DNA from: Croceibacterium xixiisoli
GTDB taxonomy: Bacteria; Pseudomonadota; Alphaproteobacteria; Sphingomonadales; Sphingomonadaceae
Reading direction: 5' to 3'
NCBI RefSeq assembly: GCF_009827305.1
Contig: NZ_WTYJ01000002.1
Coordinates: 372,001 to 436,000 of the forward strand
Length of the DNA: 64,000 nt
In this document: in pieces, positions 18,826 through 27,835 of the stretch
Position numbering within the stretch: position 1 is the first letter of the stretch
How the letters are laid out: the number at the start of each line of letters is the position of its first letter
Made by a program: the position numbers and the translations under genes
The notes under the pieces: generated by a model
Database searches by the model: none
What the model was told of the DNA's origin: nothing
Seen by the model: only the letters and a program-made list of their open reading frames with translations

Positions 18826-18991
18826 CCAGAGCGGTTTTCACGATGACGCTGGTCGACAGCAATATGCCGCACACCAGCGCGGATATCGCCAGCAGACCAG
18901 CGGGTGTCAGATCGGCCCGGGCGACGAACTTCACTCGCTTGCCCAATCGCATGCCGACCTTGGCGGTCTGTCTTTCTGAAAGCGCATTCAT
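18809..18991 (-). CDS. small single-span membrane protein
   Basis: 60 residues from ATG 18991 (a GTG at 19036 would give 75). A basic N-terminal half (GMRLGKRVKFVARADL) is followed by one hydrophobic segment (PAGLLAISALVCGILLSTSV). GAGG lies very close to the ATG. It ends inside the sulfotransferase start, suggesting coupling. Similar short proteins are common in sphingomonads as I recall them, but no function is known. Confidence 0.55.
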   Translation of the reverse strand: MNALSERQTAKVGMRLGKRVKFVARADLTPAGLLAISALVCGILLSTSVIVKTALDGNGR

Positions 18992-19019
18992 GACCTCACA
19001 ACGCGCGTGACTTGGCAAT

Positions 19020-19454
19020 GTGCCCGGCAGGTACACGCATTGTGAAATCCATCATTCCGGCTACATCAGGGGTGTGGCACGATCCCGGCTGAAACTGTTC
19101 TTTGACGGCGGCGCGCGCCCCAATCCCGGCCAGATGGAAGCGGCGGTGGTGATCCGTGGTGCGGTCCATCTGTTCGAAGACATGGGGCAGGGCAGCAACA
19201 CTGATGCCGAATGGCTGGCCCTGATCCACGCTCTGAAACTCGCCCGCACGCTCGGTCTGACCGATGTGGAATTTATCGGCGATTCCCGGGAAGTGGTGCT
19301 GGCCGCCAACGCCGCCCTGCGAAGCGGCCACGCATCTGGCGGGCATGCCGCCACCATGCTTGCCCTGATCGCAGACACACGGCCAGCCCGCATCCGCTGG
19401 ATCAAGCGCGAACAGAATCTCGCCGGCATAGCGCTGGAAGCCCGTTATCGCTGA
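19020..19454 (+). CDS. RNase HI-like (reverse transcriptase-like) protein
   Basis: 144 residues from ATG 19020; the conserved part starts near residue 22 (SRLKLFFDGGARPNPGQME), so GTG 19074 may be the true start. RNase H catalytic acids are seen at Asp (FFDGG), Glu (NTDAEWLAL) and Asp (FIGDSREVV). The fourth acid, normally in an A-D-x-L-A segment near the C-terminus, is not evident: the sequence reads REQNLAGIALEARYR. It may bind RNA/DNA hybrids with altered or reduced cleavage. It is divergent from the small membrane protein, with overlapping 5' ends. Confidence 0.8.
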   Translation: MPGRYTHCEIHHSGYIRGVARSRLKLFFDGGARPNPGQMEAAVVIRGAVHLFEDMGQGSNTDAEWLALIHALKLARTLGLTDVEFIGDSREVVLAANAALRSGHASGGHAATMLALIADTRPARIRWIKREQNLAGIALEARYR

Positions 19455-19559
19455 CTGTAACCAAATTCTCCCTGCCAATGGGGAGGGAAGCCGTGCGCTG
19501 TACGGTGAAGGGACTGTGCGAAGCGCGGGAGCGGCCGGTGCCAAGCGCGGTCGCAGTTC

Positions 19560-19961
19560 ATGACCGCCCGATCATCGTCCCGCTTCATCCTCGCGCTGAT
19601 CTACATCGCCGCCGGCATACTCCACCTCGCGGTCCCGGCCCCTTTCCTCTCGATTGTGCCTGATTGGGTACCCGCCCCGGCGCTTGTGGTGATGCTCACC
19701 GGCTGGGCAGAAATCGCGGGGGCCGTTGGTCTCGTCCAACCGTCCCTCCCCAGGCTGCGCATTGCTGCCGCCTGCGGCCTGGCCGCCTATGCCCTGTGTG
19801 TCTGGCCCGCTAACGTGCAGCATATGCTGCTCGACCTGGCCAAACCGGGTCAGGGCCTGGGTCTTGCCTATCACATACCGCGTCTGGCCTTTCAGCCGGT
19901 GCTGATCTGGTGGCCGCTATGGGCGGCGAACCTGCTGCATTGGCCCCAGCGGCAGGGCTGA
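19560..19961 (+). CDS. DoxX-like integral membrane protein
   Basis: 133 residues with four predicted membrane helices (FILALIYIAAGILHLAVP, ALVVMLTGWAEIAGAVGLV, LRIAAACGLAAYALCVWPAN, LIWWPLWAANLLHW). The arrangement and the AGxLHL, TGWAEIAGAxGL and NVxH motifs match small DoxX-family proteins. Role not established; some relatives interact with quinones or thiosulfate oxidation. Ends four bases before the convergent response-regulator gene. Confidence 0.75.
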   Translation: MTARSSSRFILALIYIAAGILHLAVPAPFLSIVPDWVPAPALVVMLTGWAEIAGAVGLVQPSLPRLRIAAACGLAAYALCVWPANVQHMLLDLAKPGQGLGLAYHIPRLAFQPVLIWWPLWAANLLHWPQRQG

Positions 19962-19965
19962 AGCC

Positions 19966-20412
19966 CTACACGGTGGCCCAGCGCCGTTCGAGATGGGGCG
20001 AGGCAACCAGGCTTGCCGGGCGCGGAGTGCTGGGCGGGGGATCAAACACGCCCTCAGCAAGATAGCGGAGTGCGTTGGAAACGCCGGCGTGAGAAAACGG
20101 CTTGGCGATCACGCCATGCGCGCCGGTGAAATCCTCCGGGATACGGGCGACATTGGCCGTGACAAACACGATCAGCGCATCGGGCCAGCGCTGCTGGATC
20201 AGCAGGCTGACATCCAGCCCGTTGGATCCCTGGGCCAGGTTAATATCGACAAAGGCCAATTGCGGCATGATGTCATCGGGCAGTTGCTCGACCTCATGCA
20301 GGCTGGCCGCTTCCGCCAGCACCCGATGGCCATTGTCTTCGACGATTGCTTCCAGATCCATCGCCAGCAACATTTCATCTTCGACGATCAATATTCCCAT
20401 GATTTCGTTCAT
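19966..20412 (-). CDS. single-domain response regulator partnered with the LOV kinase
   Basis: 148 residues from ATG 20412. A receiver domain with acidic pair EDE at 11-13 (ILIVEDEMLL), phosphoacceptor Asp56 (LAFVDINLA), Thr85 (VFVTAN) and Lys104 (VIAKPFS). There is no output domain; the final 35 residues are Pro/Arg-rich. It is the likely phosphorylation target of the kinase just upstream, whose stop overlaps this start by four bases (ATGA). Stand-alone receivers of this type can pass phosphate on, for example to a PhyR-type general stress regulator, which is not in this window. Confidence 0.9.
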   Translation of the reverse strand: MNEIMGILIVEDEMLLAMDLEAIVEDNGHRVLAEAASLHEVEQLPDDIMPQLAFVDINLAQGSNGLDVSLLIQQRWPDALIVFVTANVARIPEDFTGAHGVIAKPFSHAGVSNALRYLAEGVFDPPPSTPRPASLVASPHLERRWATV

Positions 20413-21515
20413 GAACCCACCGCGCTGCGTGGAAAGCTGATGGTCACGCAGGTGCCGGGCGCATTGTCGCTCCAGCTTGCTTCGGCATTGGCTTGTCGCG
20501 CCAGCCGGGTGATCAGCGCTGTACCGATGCTTTTGGTTCGTTTGGTTGACGGTAAGCCCGGGCCATCGTCGCAAATCCGGATAATCCCCCGCTGCTCTCC
20601 ATCTTCCACCAGCACGCGCAGATGGCCGGAACGTCCGTCCGGATAGGCGTGCTTGATGGCGTTGGTCAGAATCTCGTTCAGGATCAGACCAAGGGCAGAC
20701 GCATGAACGGAATCCACGAACATCGGCTGGGTTTCGATATGCAGCTTTATGTCGGTTCGTCCGCTTGCGCCCACGACATCTGTTGCCAGGCTTTGCACAA
20801 AATCGCCGATGTCGAAACGGGCAATGTCTGAAGATTGGTAGAGCTGGCGGTGGACGACGGCCAGCGCATCGATCCGCTCCATCATGGATTCCAGTTTGGC
20901 CGTGGTGGCAGGATCGTCGATCGTGCGTACCTGCAGCCGCAATAGCGATCCGATCATGGTCAGATTGTTTTTGACCCTATGATCCACCTCATGAAGCAGC
21001 ATGGTCTTCGCTTCCAATGCAGCCCGCAGGTCGGCCGTCCGACGCTCCACCTCCCGTTCGACCAGAATCTTTTGATCGATGATGACCTTCTGGGCCTCGA
21101 TCCGTTCAGTCACATCCAACTGAGAGGCGAAGAAAAAGCGGATGACACCATCCGGATCGCGCACCGGCGACAGATACAGAGCATTCCAGAATGTGGATCC
21201 GTCCTTGCGGTAATTCAGCAGATCGACATCGACATCATGGCCATTTGCGATTGCACTGCGCACCTTGGCGACAGCATTCATATCGGTGTCCGGACCCTGC
21301 AGAAACCGGCAGTTCCGGCCCAGAATTTCGTCTTTTTCGTAGCCCGTAAGTTCCTGGAACGCGACATTGCAGAACACGATCGGATTGTCGGGCTGGGCTG
21401 GATCGGTGATGACCATGGGCATGCGGGTGGCGCGCACGGCTGCGGCGAAAGGGTCGCCGCGCCCGTGCTCATAATCCAGAATATCTGTGAGATGCCAGTC
21501 GTCCCGCTGCTTCAA
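20409..21515 (-). CDS. LOV-domain blue-light histidine kinase (HWE/HisKA_2 type)
   Basis: 368 residues. The LOV/PAS domain (about 25-135) contains GRNCRFLQGPDTD with Cys69, the residue that forms the flavin-cysteinyl adduct in blue light. Flavin contacts NVAFQELTGY and DLLNYRKDGSTFWN are present. A J-alpha/coiled linker (AQKVIIDQKILVEREVERR) leads to HisKA_2: LLHEVDHRVKNNLTMIGSLL, phosphoacceptor His179. The HATPase domain has LILNEILTNAIKHAYP and ICDDGPGLP. The layout matches small LOV-HWE kinases of Erythrobacter. It probably autophosphorylates in a light-dependent way and passes phosphate to the adjacent receiver. Confidence 0.93.
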   Translation of the reverse strand: MKQRDDWHLTDILDYEHGRGDPFAAAVRATRMPMVITDPAQPDNPIVFCNVAFQELTGYEKDEILGRNCRFLQGPDTDMNAVAKVRSAIANGHDVDVDLLNYRKDGSTFWNALYLSPVRDPDGVIRFFFASQLDVTERIEAQKVIIDQKILVEREVERRTADLRAALEAKTMLLHEVDHRVKNNLTMIGSLLRLQVRTIDDPATTAKLESMMERIDALAVVHRQLYQSSDIARFDIGDFVQSLATDVVGASGRTDIKLHIETQPMFVDSVHASALGLILNEILTNAIKHAYPDGRSGHLRVLVEDGEQRGIIRICDDGPGLPSTKRTKSIGTALITRLARQANAEASWSDNAPGTCVTISFPRSAVGS

Positions 21516-21687
21516 GATGCTACTCCATTGTGCGCTGATGATGGCGCGCGCCTATCAAACACACGCCACCGTGCCGCGTTCCTGCAGGCAAACAAAATGG
21601 ACAGATATCCGCGGATCGCGCCCGATCTGCTGAGGTGATTGGGTAAGGGGCTTTATCAGGGACAGTGAAGCCATGGCACCTCCTGAG

Positions 21688-21882
21688 TCAGTCCTCCTTC
21701 TTCGCTCCGGTCTGCCACCGATCGCCCTTGTCGTCGGCGGATTTTTTCGAGCCAGCCAGCTGGTCATCCTTCCGCCCGGGGCGGGTCTGGCTCTCGCGCG
21801 GGCCGGTCCTTTCCGGCTCGATCGGTGTGTGGCTTGGATTCTGGGTCACGATACGGGAATCATCCGGCTCATACTCGCCCAT
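21688..21882 (-). CDS. small hydrophilic protein of sphingomonad type
   Basis: 64 residues, strongly polar: it begins MGEYEPDDSRIVTQ, continues through EPERTGPRESQTRPGRKDDQ and ends in a Lys/Asp-rich tail. Start ATG 21882 was chosen because AGGAAG lies four bases upstream; GTG 21885 is adjacent. Similar MGEYxPxDSRxVT proteins are recalled from many sphingomonads. Function unknown, probably disordered. Confidence 0.7.
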   Translation of the reverse strand: MGEYEPDDSRIVTQNPSHTPIEPERTGPRESQTRPGRKDDQLAGSKKSADDKGDRWQTGAKKED

Positions 21883-22017
21883 CACACTTCCTTTCTTGCG
21901 TAACGCCGGGTTTCAGCGAACCGGATCAATCGATCATGCCCACTGCATTCGCGGCCTCGAACTGTTACAACGCATCATGTCGTGGAAACGATCCGGCATC
22001 GCGTCTATCGCCTCAGC

Positions 22018-23103
22018 ATGAACTCCGCTTCTGCCAGCAGCGATATTCTCATTGTTGGCGGCTCGCTGGGCGGGCTGATGACCGGGCTCGCCCTGACACG
22101 GCATGGATTTTCGGTCACCGTGCTCGAACGATCGACTGATACGGATCGCACGGGTGCTGCGCTGCAGGTCGGCTTCGGTCTGCTCGAACGGCTGACCGGG
22201 CGCCCGCAAGCGGCAGAGATCATGGAAACCGGCGTGCAGGCCTGGCAATCGGTTCATCGAGGTCTTTGCGCTGCGGCGGAGGGGGCGGGCATTGCGATCA
22301 TCCGCAATGCCCGCGTTACGCAAACCGGCCAGAACGCCGATACCGCGTGGGCGCTGACGCAGGATGGTCTGCGCTTCGAAGCCGAAGTCCTCATCGGCGC
22401 GGATGGCTATCAAAGCGTGGTTCGGCGGCAGATCAGCCCCGAACGGCCCGATGCGGTTTTCGCCAACTATCTGGCCTGGGTCGGCTTTGCGGAGGAATCC
22501 GAACTGACCGCACGCTTCCCCCCGCATCTCGAATTTCTCGAATCCGGCCCTTATCTGCTGCTCGGCTTCCCGCTCACCGCCGCCGATGGCAGCGCCCAGC
22601 GCGGCCGCCGCCGCGTCGGCTGGGGCTGGTATGACGCCGGCCATAACGAGATTTTGCGCCGCACCGGCGCGGTCGAAGGCTCGCTGGTCCGCCATTCGCT
22701 GCGCCCCGGTGACATGCCGGACGCTCTGTTCGATGATCTCGCGCGCCTTGCTCGCCGGAACTGGCCCAGTCCGTGGCGGGAGGCGATCCTGGAATGCATC
22801 GATCGGCGCGCGGTGCTGGGCACGCCGGTGGTGGAATATGTGCCTGATCGCCTGGTGTCGGGGCGCATGGCGCTGGTGGGCGACGCCGCTCATGTCTGCA
22901 CGCCCATGACCGGCAACGGCTTTGCCACCGCCGCCAGCGATGCCCTGGCTCTGGTGCAATTCCTCGATTCCGCCGCGCTGGCAACCGATCCTGTCACCGC
23001 GCTGCAAGCCTATGAAGCCAGTCGCCTGCCCGAAGTCCGCCGCCTGGGCCAGTCAGGCCAGCGCATCAGCCAGGATTTCGTCCGCAATGCGCGAGGGCGG
23101 TGA
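22018..23103 (+). CDS. FAD-dependent monooxygenase (UbiH/PHBH type)
   Basis: 361 residues. The N-terminal Rossmann fold for FAD is ILIVGGSLGGLMTGLALTRH, with the acidic ribose-binding Glu at LERS. A second FAD contact, LIGADGYQSVVRRQI, lies near residue 140. The GDAAHVCTPMTGNGFATAAS motif near residue 300 binds the flavin ribityl chain. These mark group A flavin hydroxylases. The substrate cannot be read from sequence. The start at ATG 22018 is nearest the Rossmann fold. Eight bases separate it from the convergent SDR gene. Confidence 0.88.
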   Translation: MNSASASSDILIVGGSLGGLMTGLALTRHGFSVTVLERSTDTDRTGAALQVGFGLLERLTGRPQAAEIMETGVQAWQSVHRGLCAAAEGAGIAIIRNARVTQTGQNADTAWALTQDGLRFEAEVLIGADGYQSVVRRQISPERPDAVFANYLAWVGFAEESELTARFPPHLEFLESGPYLLLGFPLTAADGSAQRGRRRVGWGWYDAGHNEILRRTGAVEGSLVRHSLRPGDMPDALFDDLARLARRNWPSPWREAILECIDRRAVLGTPVVEYVPDRLVSGRMALVGDAAHVCTPMTGNGFATAASDALALVQFLDSAALATDPVTALQAYEASRLPEVRRLGQSGQRISQDFVRNARGR

Positions 23104-23111
23104 GGACCCGC

Positions 23112-23822
23112 TCAAAATGCCACTTCAACGCCTTCGAAATCGAACATCTTGCCGGTGTCGATCACCCGGATACCCTCCACCACATCCAGCAGTTGCAGCG
23201 CCGCGCGTTCGGGGTCGAACAGCTTGCCTGCCGGCACATTCGCCTGGAACGGCCGCGATAGCGCGGTGTCCACTGTGCCTGGGTGCAGCGTCACCACGAT
23301 CGATCGGTCGTTGCGGCGGCGGTCTTCGATGGCGATCGTGCGGATCAGCATGTTCAACGCCGCCTTCGATGCGCGATAGCCGTGCCAGCCGCCCAGGCGG
23401 TTGTCGCTGATCGATCCGACCCGGGCGGAAAGCGCGGCAAACACCGTCCGCCCGCTGCGCGGCATGATCGGCAGGAAATGCTTGGCCACCAGCGCGGGGC
23501 CGATGGCATTCACGGCATGCACCTGTGCCAGCCATGCCGGGTCGAGATCGCGCAGCGCCTTTTCCGGGCCATGCTCGCCCTCGTGCAGCAGCCCGGTGGC
23601 CACGATCACCAGCGTCGGCGCCGGTCCCTGCGCCACATGGGCGGCGGCGGCGGCGATGCTGGCTTCATCCAGCAGATCCAGATGCTGCGCTCCGCTGCGC
23701 GACCGGGCGAAGCCATGCACTGCCGCGAAGGCGCCTTCGTCCACCAGCGCCGTTTCCAGCGCGGCCCCGATCCCGCCCGATGCGCCCACGATCACGGCAC
23801 TGGCCGGCGCGTCCTTGCTCAT
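23112..23822 (-). CDS. short-chain dehydrogenase/reductase (CsgA-like)
   Basis: 236 residues. The cofactor loop is AVIVGASGGIGAALETALVD. The catalytic Ser lies in SARVGSISDN and the Tyr-Lys pair in GYRASKAALNML. A short C-terminal part and low length fit the C-factor/CsgA branch of classical SDRs. Substrate unknown. Its start overlaps the stop of yaaA by four bases, so the two are probably co-translated. Confidence 0.88.
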   Translation of the reverse strand: MSKDAPASAVIVGASGGIGAALETALVDEGAFAAVHGFARSRSGAQHLDLLDEASIAAAAAHVAQGPAPTLVIVATGLLHEGEHGPEKALRDLDPAWLAQVHAVNAIGPALVAKHFLPIMPRSGRTVFAALSARVGSISDNRLGGWHGYRASKAALNMLIRTIAIEDRRRNDRSIVVTLHPGTVDTALSRPFQANVPAGKLFDPERAALQLLDVVEGIRVIDTGKMFDFEGVEVAF

Positions 23823-24571
23823 GACCGGTGAAACCGCCAGCGATCGGCATCGCTCTCGCTTTCGATGAAGCGATAGCCATCGCTGTCGAAACCGCGCATC
23901 GCATCCACATCGCTGATGTGGTTTTCACACATATATCGGGCCATCATGCCCCGCGCGCGCTTGGCGTTGAAGCTGATGAAACGCGGCCCGTCCGGACCCG
24001 GCTCGCGGAATTCCACCTCGATCACGCGCACCCCGTCCAGCCGGCCCTTCACGGCGGCGAAATACTCCAGGCTGGCCAGGTTCAGCACCACATCGGTGCC
24101 GGCGTCTGCCAGCTGATCGCGCAGCAGCGCGGCGATCCGGTCGCCCCACCAATCGGTCAGGCTCTTGCGCCGCGGGGCCCAGCGCGTGCCCATTTCCAGC
24201 CGATACGGCCGGATCGCATCCAGCGGGCGCAGCAGGCCATAAAGGCCCGACAGCATGCGCATATGATCCTGGGCGAAGGCCACGCCGGCTTCGTCCAGCG
24301 TATGCACCTCGAACCCGGTGTAGACATCCCCGGCAAAGGCAAACAGCGCCGGCCGTTCGGGCAGATCGGCAAAATCGCGGAACCGGTCAGCGTTCAGCTT
24401 GGCCAGCTTCGGGCTGATATGCATCAACTCGCTCAGCTTCTTCTGCGACAGATTGGCCGCCGATTTCGCCAGATCGCCCGCTTCTGCCGCAAAATGCGGG
24501 CGGGTGGCGTTGAGCGGCGGCAGTTCGCGCTCGAAATCGAGCGTCTTGGCGGGGGAGAGCAGGGCAAACAT
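23819..24571 (-). CDS. yaaA: peroxide stress protein YaaA
   Basis: 250 residues from ATG 24571, the standard length. It begins MFALLSPAKTLDFE, the diagnostic YaaA N-terminus, with HISPKLAKLNADRFRDF, PALFAFAGDVYTGFE and GLYGLLRPLDAIRPYRLEMG blocks and the C-terminal FISFNAKRARGMMARYM motif. In E. coli YaaA lowers free intracellular iron during H2O2 stress and binds DNA. Divergent from the autotransporter gene, with 152 bp between starts. Confidence 0.95.
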   Translation of the reverse strand: MFALLSPAKTLDFERELPPLNATRPHFAAEAGDLAKSAANLSQKKLSELMHISPKLAKLNADRFRDFADLPERPALFAFAGDVYTGFEVHTLDEAGVAFAQDHMRMLSGLYGLLRPLDAIRPYRLEMGTRWAPRRKSLTDWWGDRIAALLRDQLADAGTDVVLNLASLEYFAAVKGRLDGVRVIEVEFREPGPDGPRFISFNAKRARGMMARYMCENHISDVDAMRGFDSDGYRFIESESDADRWRFHRS

Positions 24572-24723
24572 GCCATGCCCGTAAAGGCGCAGGCCGGCTT
24601 CGTCAAAAGCGGACGCGGCCGGCCCGACCAGGAAAAAATGACCCCTCCGATGATCCGCTTTGCCGCGATCCACCGATTGGATTGTTGAAACCGCGAATTG
24701 CACGAATATCCAGGGGGGACAGA

Positions 24724-27700
24724 ATGATCATCAAGACACGCAGCAAGCCCATCCATGCCTTGCTGCTGCTCGGCACATCGAAGGCCGCGCTGCTGGCGGC
24801 GGTGCTGGCCGCGCCCGCGCCGGCCTTTGCCTGCACTCCGGCCGCTGCCAATGGCGTCACCGTCAGCTGTTCGGGCGCCAATGACGGCTATGGCACAGGT
24901 ACTGAAAATGACGTGACGGTGAATGTGCAGACGGGCGCCCGGGTCGAGGGAGACAAAACCGGCATTGCCCTGGGCGACGGCGCGCACATCACCACCCTGA
25001 CCAGCACGCTCGTCAGCGGATCAGAGGCGGCGATTTCTCTGGGCGAGGATGCGGATGTGCTGATCGCCGGCCGGGTGGAATCGGGCGGTTTTGGCGTATT
25101 GGCCGGCAGCGGCTCGGTCTATCTGTTGCGCAACGGATCGATCACCATCACCAATCCGGACGATGTTCCGGATGAGGATGACTATGCCGCGATCAATCTG
25201 CGCGGCGAGGGCAAGGCCAGCATTTCCGGCTCCATCATCACCCGGGGCGATCTGGTGCAGGGCGTCCATATGGAAGCCGCTGCCGAGGTGGAGGTCACCT
25301 CCACCGGATCGATCCGCACAGAGGGCAATTATTCCAGCGGCATTGTCCTCTCCAGCTTCGAGGAAGCAGGCCAGCAACGCATGGTCACAATGGCGGGCAG
25401 CATTTCCACCGCCGGGCTCTATGCCTATGGCATCGACGCGCGCGATGCGGTGGATGAAGGGCTCGTTTCCACCCGTACCACCACCATCCACACCGGCACC
25501 ATCACCACCACCGGCGATGGCGCATCGGGCATCCTCGCCAGCTTCGCGCCCGACAGTGAGAGCAACGTCACCATTGGCGGGGCGATCACCACCAGCGGGG
25601 AACAGGCGCATGGGCTGTTCATCGGCGTGGCCGGCGGCGGCAGCGCGCCGATCCACCTCACCTCCGGCGCCCGGATAGCCGCGCAGGGCGTGAACAGCCA
25701 TGCCATCGCTTTGGCCGCATCGGGTGAATTCCCCGGCGTGGGCGAAGCCGTTATTCGCATCGATGAAGGCGCGCATCTGTCCTCCACCAATGCCGCTGTC
25801 ATTGGCACTGTGGATGATCCGGAAACTCCGGTCGATCCCTCGGTCAGCCGGCTCAACACCCATATCACGATCGCCGGCACCGTCGCGCGGGCGACCACCT
25901 CCGATGTGGCGATCGATCTGGGGGCGGGGGATGAGCGCATCACCCTGCTGCCCACCTATGATGTCACCGGCGTCATCGATGGCGGCGACGGCTTCGACAC
26001 TTTCGTGCTGGATGGGGAAGCCGGCACCAGCGGCACCATCGCCCTGATCGTCGGTAATTCCGCCCGCGCCACCAATTTCGAGGATATTCGCAAGACGGGC
26101 GCCGGCACCTGGACGATCACCGGTACGGTACCCGGCAATCTGCCCCTGCCCGTCGGCACGGTGGAGGCCGGCACGCTGGTGATGGACGGCAATGTCGCCA
26201 ATCTCGCGCTGAACGTCCGCCCCGGCGCCACGCTCGGTGGTTCGGGCCGGCTGGGCGCGGTCACCATGCAGGGCGGCACGCTGGCACCCGGATCGTCTTC
26301 GGGCGCGGGCATCGCCACGCTGACCACCGGCAATCTCACGCTTGATGCGGCCTCGACGCTGGCGATCAAGGTCAATGATCAGGGCGGCAGTGACCGGCTG
26401 GTGGTCAATGGCACCGTGGCGCTGGGCGGGGCGACGCTGGCGGTGCAGGAAATCGCCGGCAACAGCTTCGGCGGCATCAATCCGTTCGTCTACACGATCC
26501 TCGACAATGACGGGGCTGACGCGATCACCGGCCAGTTCGGCACGGTCACCAACACGCTGGCCTTCTTGACGCCGACGGTCAGCTATGCCGGCGGCAGCGG
26601 CAATGACGTTGTGCTCACGCTCACCCCCAACAATGTCCCGCCCGATCCCGAAGAACCGGAGGAACCGGTCGAACCGGAAGAGCCGGAAGAACCCACCCCG
26701 CTGTTCCCCACTGCGGCGGTAACGGCCAATCAGACGTCTGCCGCCAGCGCGCTTGACGATCTGGATCAGACAGAGGGCAGCGATGCCGCGCTCGCCTACA
26801 ACCAGATCCTGTTCATGACGACGCCGCAGGCGCGGCAGATCTTCGATCTTGCCTCAGGTGAAGCGCATGCCTCCATGCAATATGCGCTGGCCGATGTGGG
26901 CGATCTGTTCACCCGCAATCTGCAGCGGCGCAGCGCATTGGCGGCCATGGCGCCGGGCGGCATCGGCCTGTGGCTGGGCGTGCTGGGGCAGGACAGCCGG
27001 CGCAGCGGCGATGGCAATGCCGCCGATCTTGCCACCCGCAGCTATGGCATCAATGGCGGCGTGGATCTGCTCCACATGGCCTTGGGCGCAGACGGCAGCC
27101 TGCGGGCGGGGCTGGCGGGCGGCTACATCCGCAGCGATGCCGATGTCGATGCGCGCCTGTCGCGGGCGGATATCGACAGCACCATGGTGGGCGGCTGGCT
27201 GGCACTGGAAAGCGGCGCGTTCCAGCTGTCGGCTGCGGTTGGCGCGGGCTGGCACAAGCTGGACATGGAACGCGAACTGCTGGCCGGCGCGATCGACCGG
27301 ACGGTGGAAAACCGGCGCGACGCGCGCAGCATCGGTGTCTCGGCCCAGATGCGCTTCGATATCGATCTGCAGTCTCTGCGCCTGTCGCCGATCGCCACGC
27401 TCGATGTCACGCGCGTCACGCTGGATGCCACGCAGGAAACCGGCGCCGGCGCGCTCAACCTGCGGCTGGATCGGGCCTCCTACACCGGCGCCCGTGCCGG
27501 TGGCGGGATCGAGCTGGGATATGCCACTGGGGCGCTGGATAGCCATCTGCGGGTTATCTATGAGCACGAACTGGGCGATGGCACGCCGCTGCAACGCGCG
27601 CGCTTCGATGGCAGCCCGGATGCTTTCATCACGCGTGGGGCTGTGCGGCGGGACAGTGGTGTCGCGGTCGGTGTCGGGCTGGGCTATTCGCTCACGCCCA

Positions 27701-27789
27701 CGCTGCGCCTCACGGCAACTTATGACGGCAGCTTCAACCAGGATCAGACCCGCCATCGCGGCGGCATCGGTCTGGGAATGCGGTTCTAG
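24724..27789 (+). CDS. type V autotransporter
   Basis: 1021 residues from ATG 24724, with a GGGGGGA stretch upstream. A long signal peptide (positive MIIKTRSKPIHA, then LLLLGTSKAALLAAVLAAPA, cleavage near AFA). The passenger (about 35-635) is built of beta-helix-like repeats rich in Thr, Gly and Ser, with an autotransporter-associated GATLGGSGRLGAVTMQGGTL segment near 500. A Pro/Glu linker (PEEPEEPVEPEEPEEPTP) is at about 640-660. The C-terminal beta-domain (about 740-1021) ends in GGIGLGMRF with the terminal Phe recognised by BAM. The passenger has no visible protease triad; adhesion is the likeliest role, by inference. Confidence 0.93.
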   Translation: MIIKTRSKPIHALLLLGTSKAALLAAVLAAPAPAFACTPAAANGVTVSCSGANDGYGTGTENDVTVNVQTGARVEGDKTGIALGDGAHITTLTSTLVSGSEAAISLGEDADVLIAGRVESGGFGVLAGSGSVYLLRNGSITITNPDDVPDEDDYAAINLRGEGKASISGSIITRGDLVQGVHMEAAAEVEVTSTGSIRTEGNYSSGIVLSSFEEAGQQRMVTMAGSISTAGLYAYGIDARDAVDEGLVSTRTTTIHTGTITTTGDGASGILASFAPDSESNVTIGGAITTSGEQAHGLFIGVAGGGSAPIHLTSGARIAAQGVNSHAIALAASGEFPGVGEAVIRIDEGAHLSSTNAAVIGTVDDPETPVDPSVSRLNTHITIAGTVARATTSDVAIDLGAGDERITLLPTYDVTGVIDGGDGFDTFVLDGEAGTSGTIALIVGNSARATNFEDIRKTGAGTWTITGTVPGNLPLPVGTVEAGTLVMDGNVANLALNVRPGATLGGSGRLGAVTMQGGTLAPGSSSGAGIATLTTGNLTLDAASTLAIKVNDQGGSDRLVVNGTVALGGATLAVQEIAGNSFGGINPFVYTILDNDGADAITGQFGTVTNTLAFLTPTVSYAGGSGNDVVLTLTPNNVPPDPEEPEEPVEPEEPEEPTPLFPTAAVTANQTSAASALDDLDQTEGSDAALAYNQILFMTTPQARQIFDLASGEAHASMQYALADVGDLFTRNLQRRSALAAMAPGGIGLWLGVLGQDSRRSGDGNAADLATRSYGINGGVDLLHMALGADGSLRAGLAGGYIRSDADVDARLSRADIDSTMVGGWLALESGAFQLSAAVGAGWHKLDMERELLAGAIDRTVENRRDARSIGVSAQMRFDIDLQSLRLSPIATLDVTRVTLDATQETGAGALNLRLDRASYTGARAGGGIELGYATGALDSHLRVIYEHELGDGTPLQRARFDGSPDAFITRGAVRRDSGVAVGVGLGYSLTPTLRLTATYDGSFNQDQTRHRGGIGLGMRF

Positions 27790-27800
27790 TTCAGATGTAT

Positions 27801-27830
27801 GTTGCGCCCCGGTCGTCGCCGGGGCGCAAC
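27801..27830. terminator. bidirectional terminator between convergent genes
   Basis: GTTGCGCCCCGG and CCGGGGCGCAAC form a perfect 12-bp stem with a six-base loop. It sits 11 bp after the autotransporter stop and 5 bp from the end of the convergent gene. Confidence 0.75.
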
Positions 27831-27835
27831 AGCGC

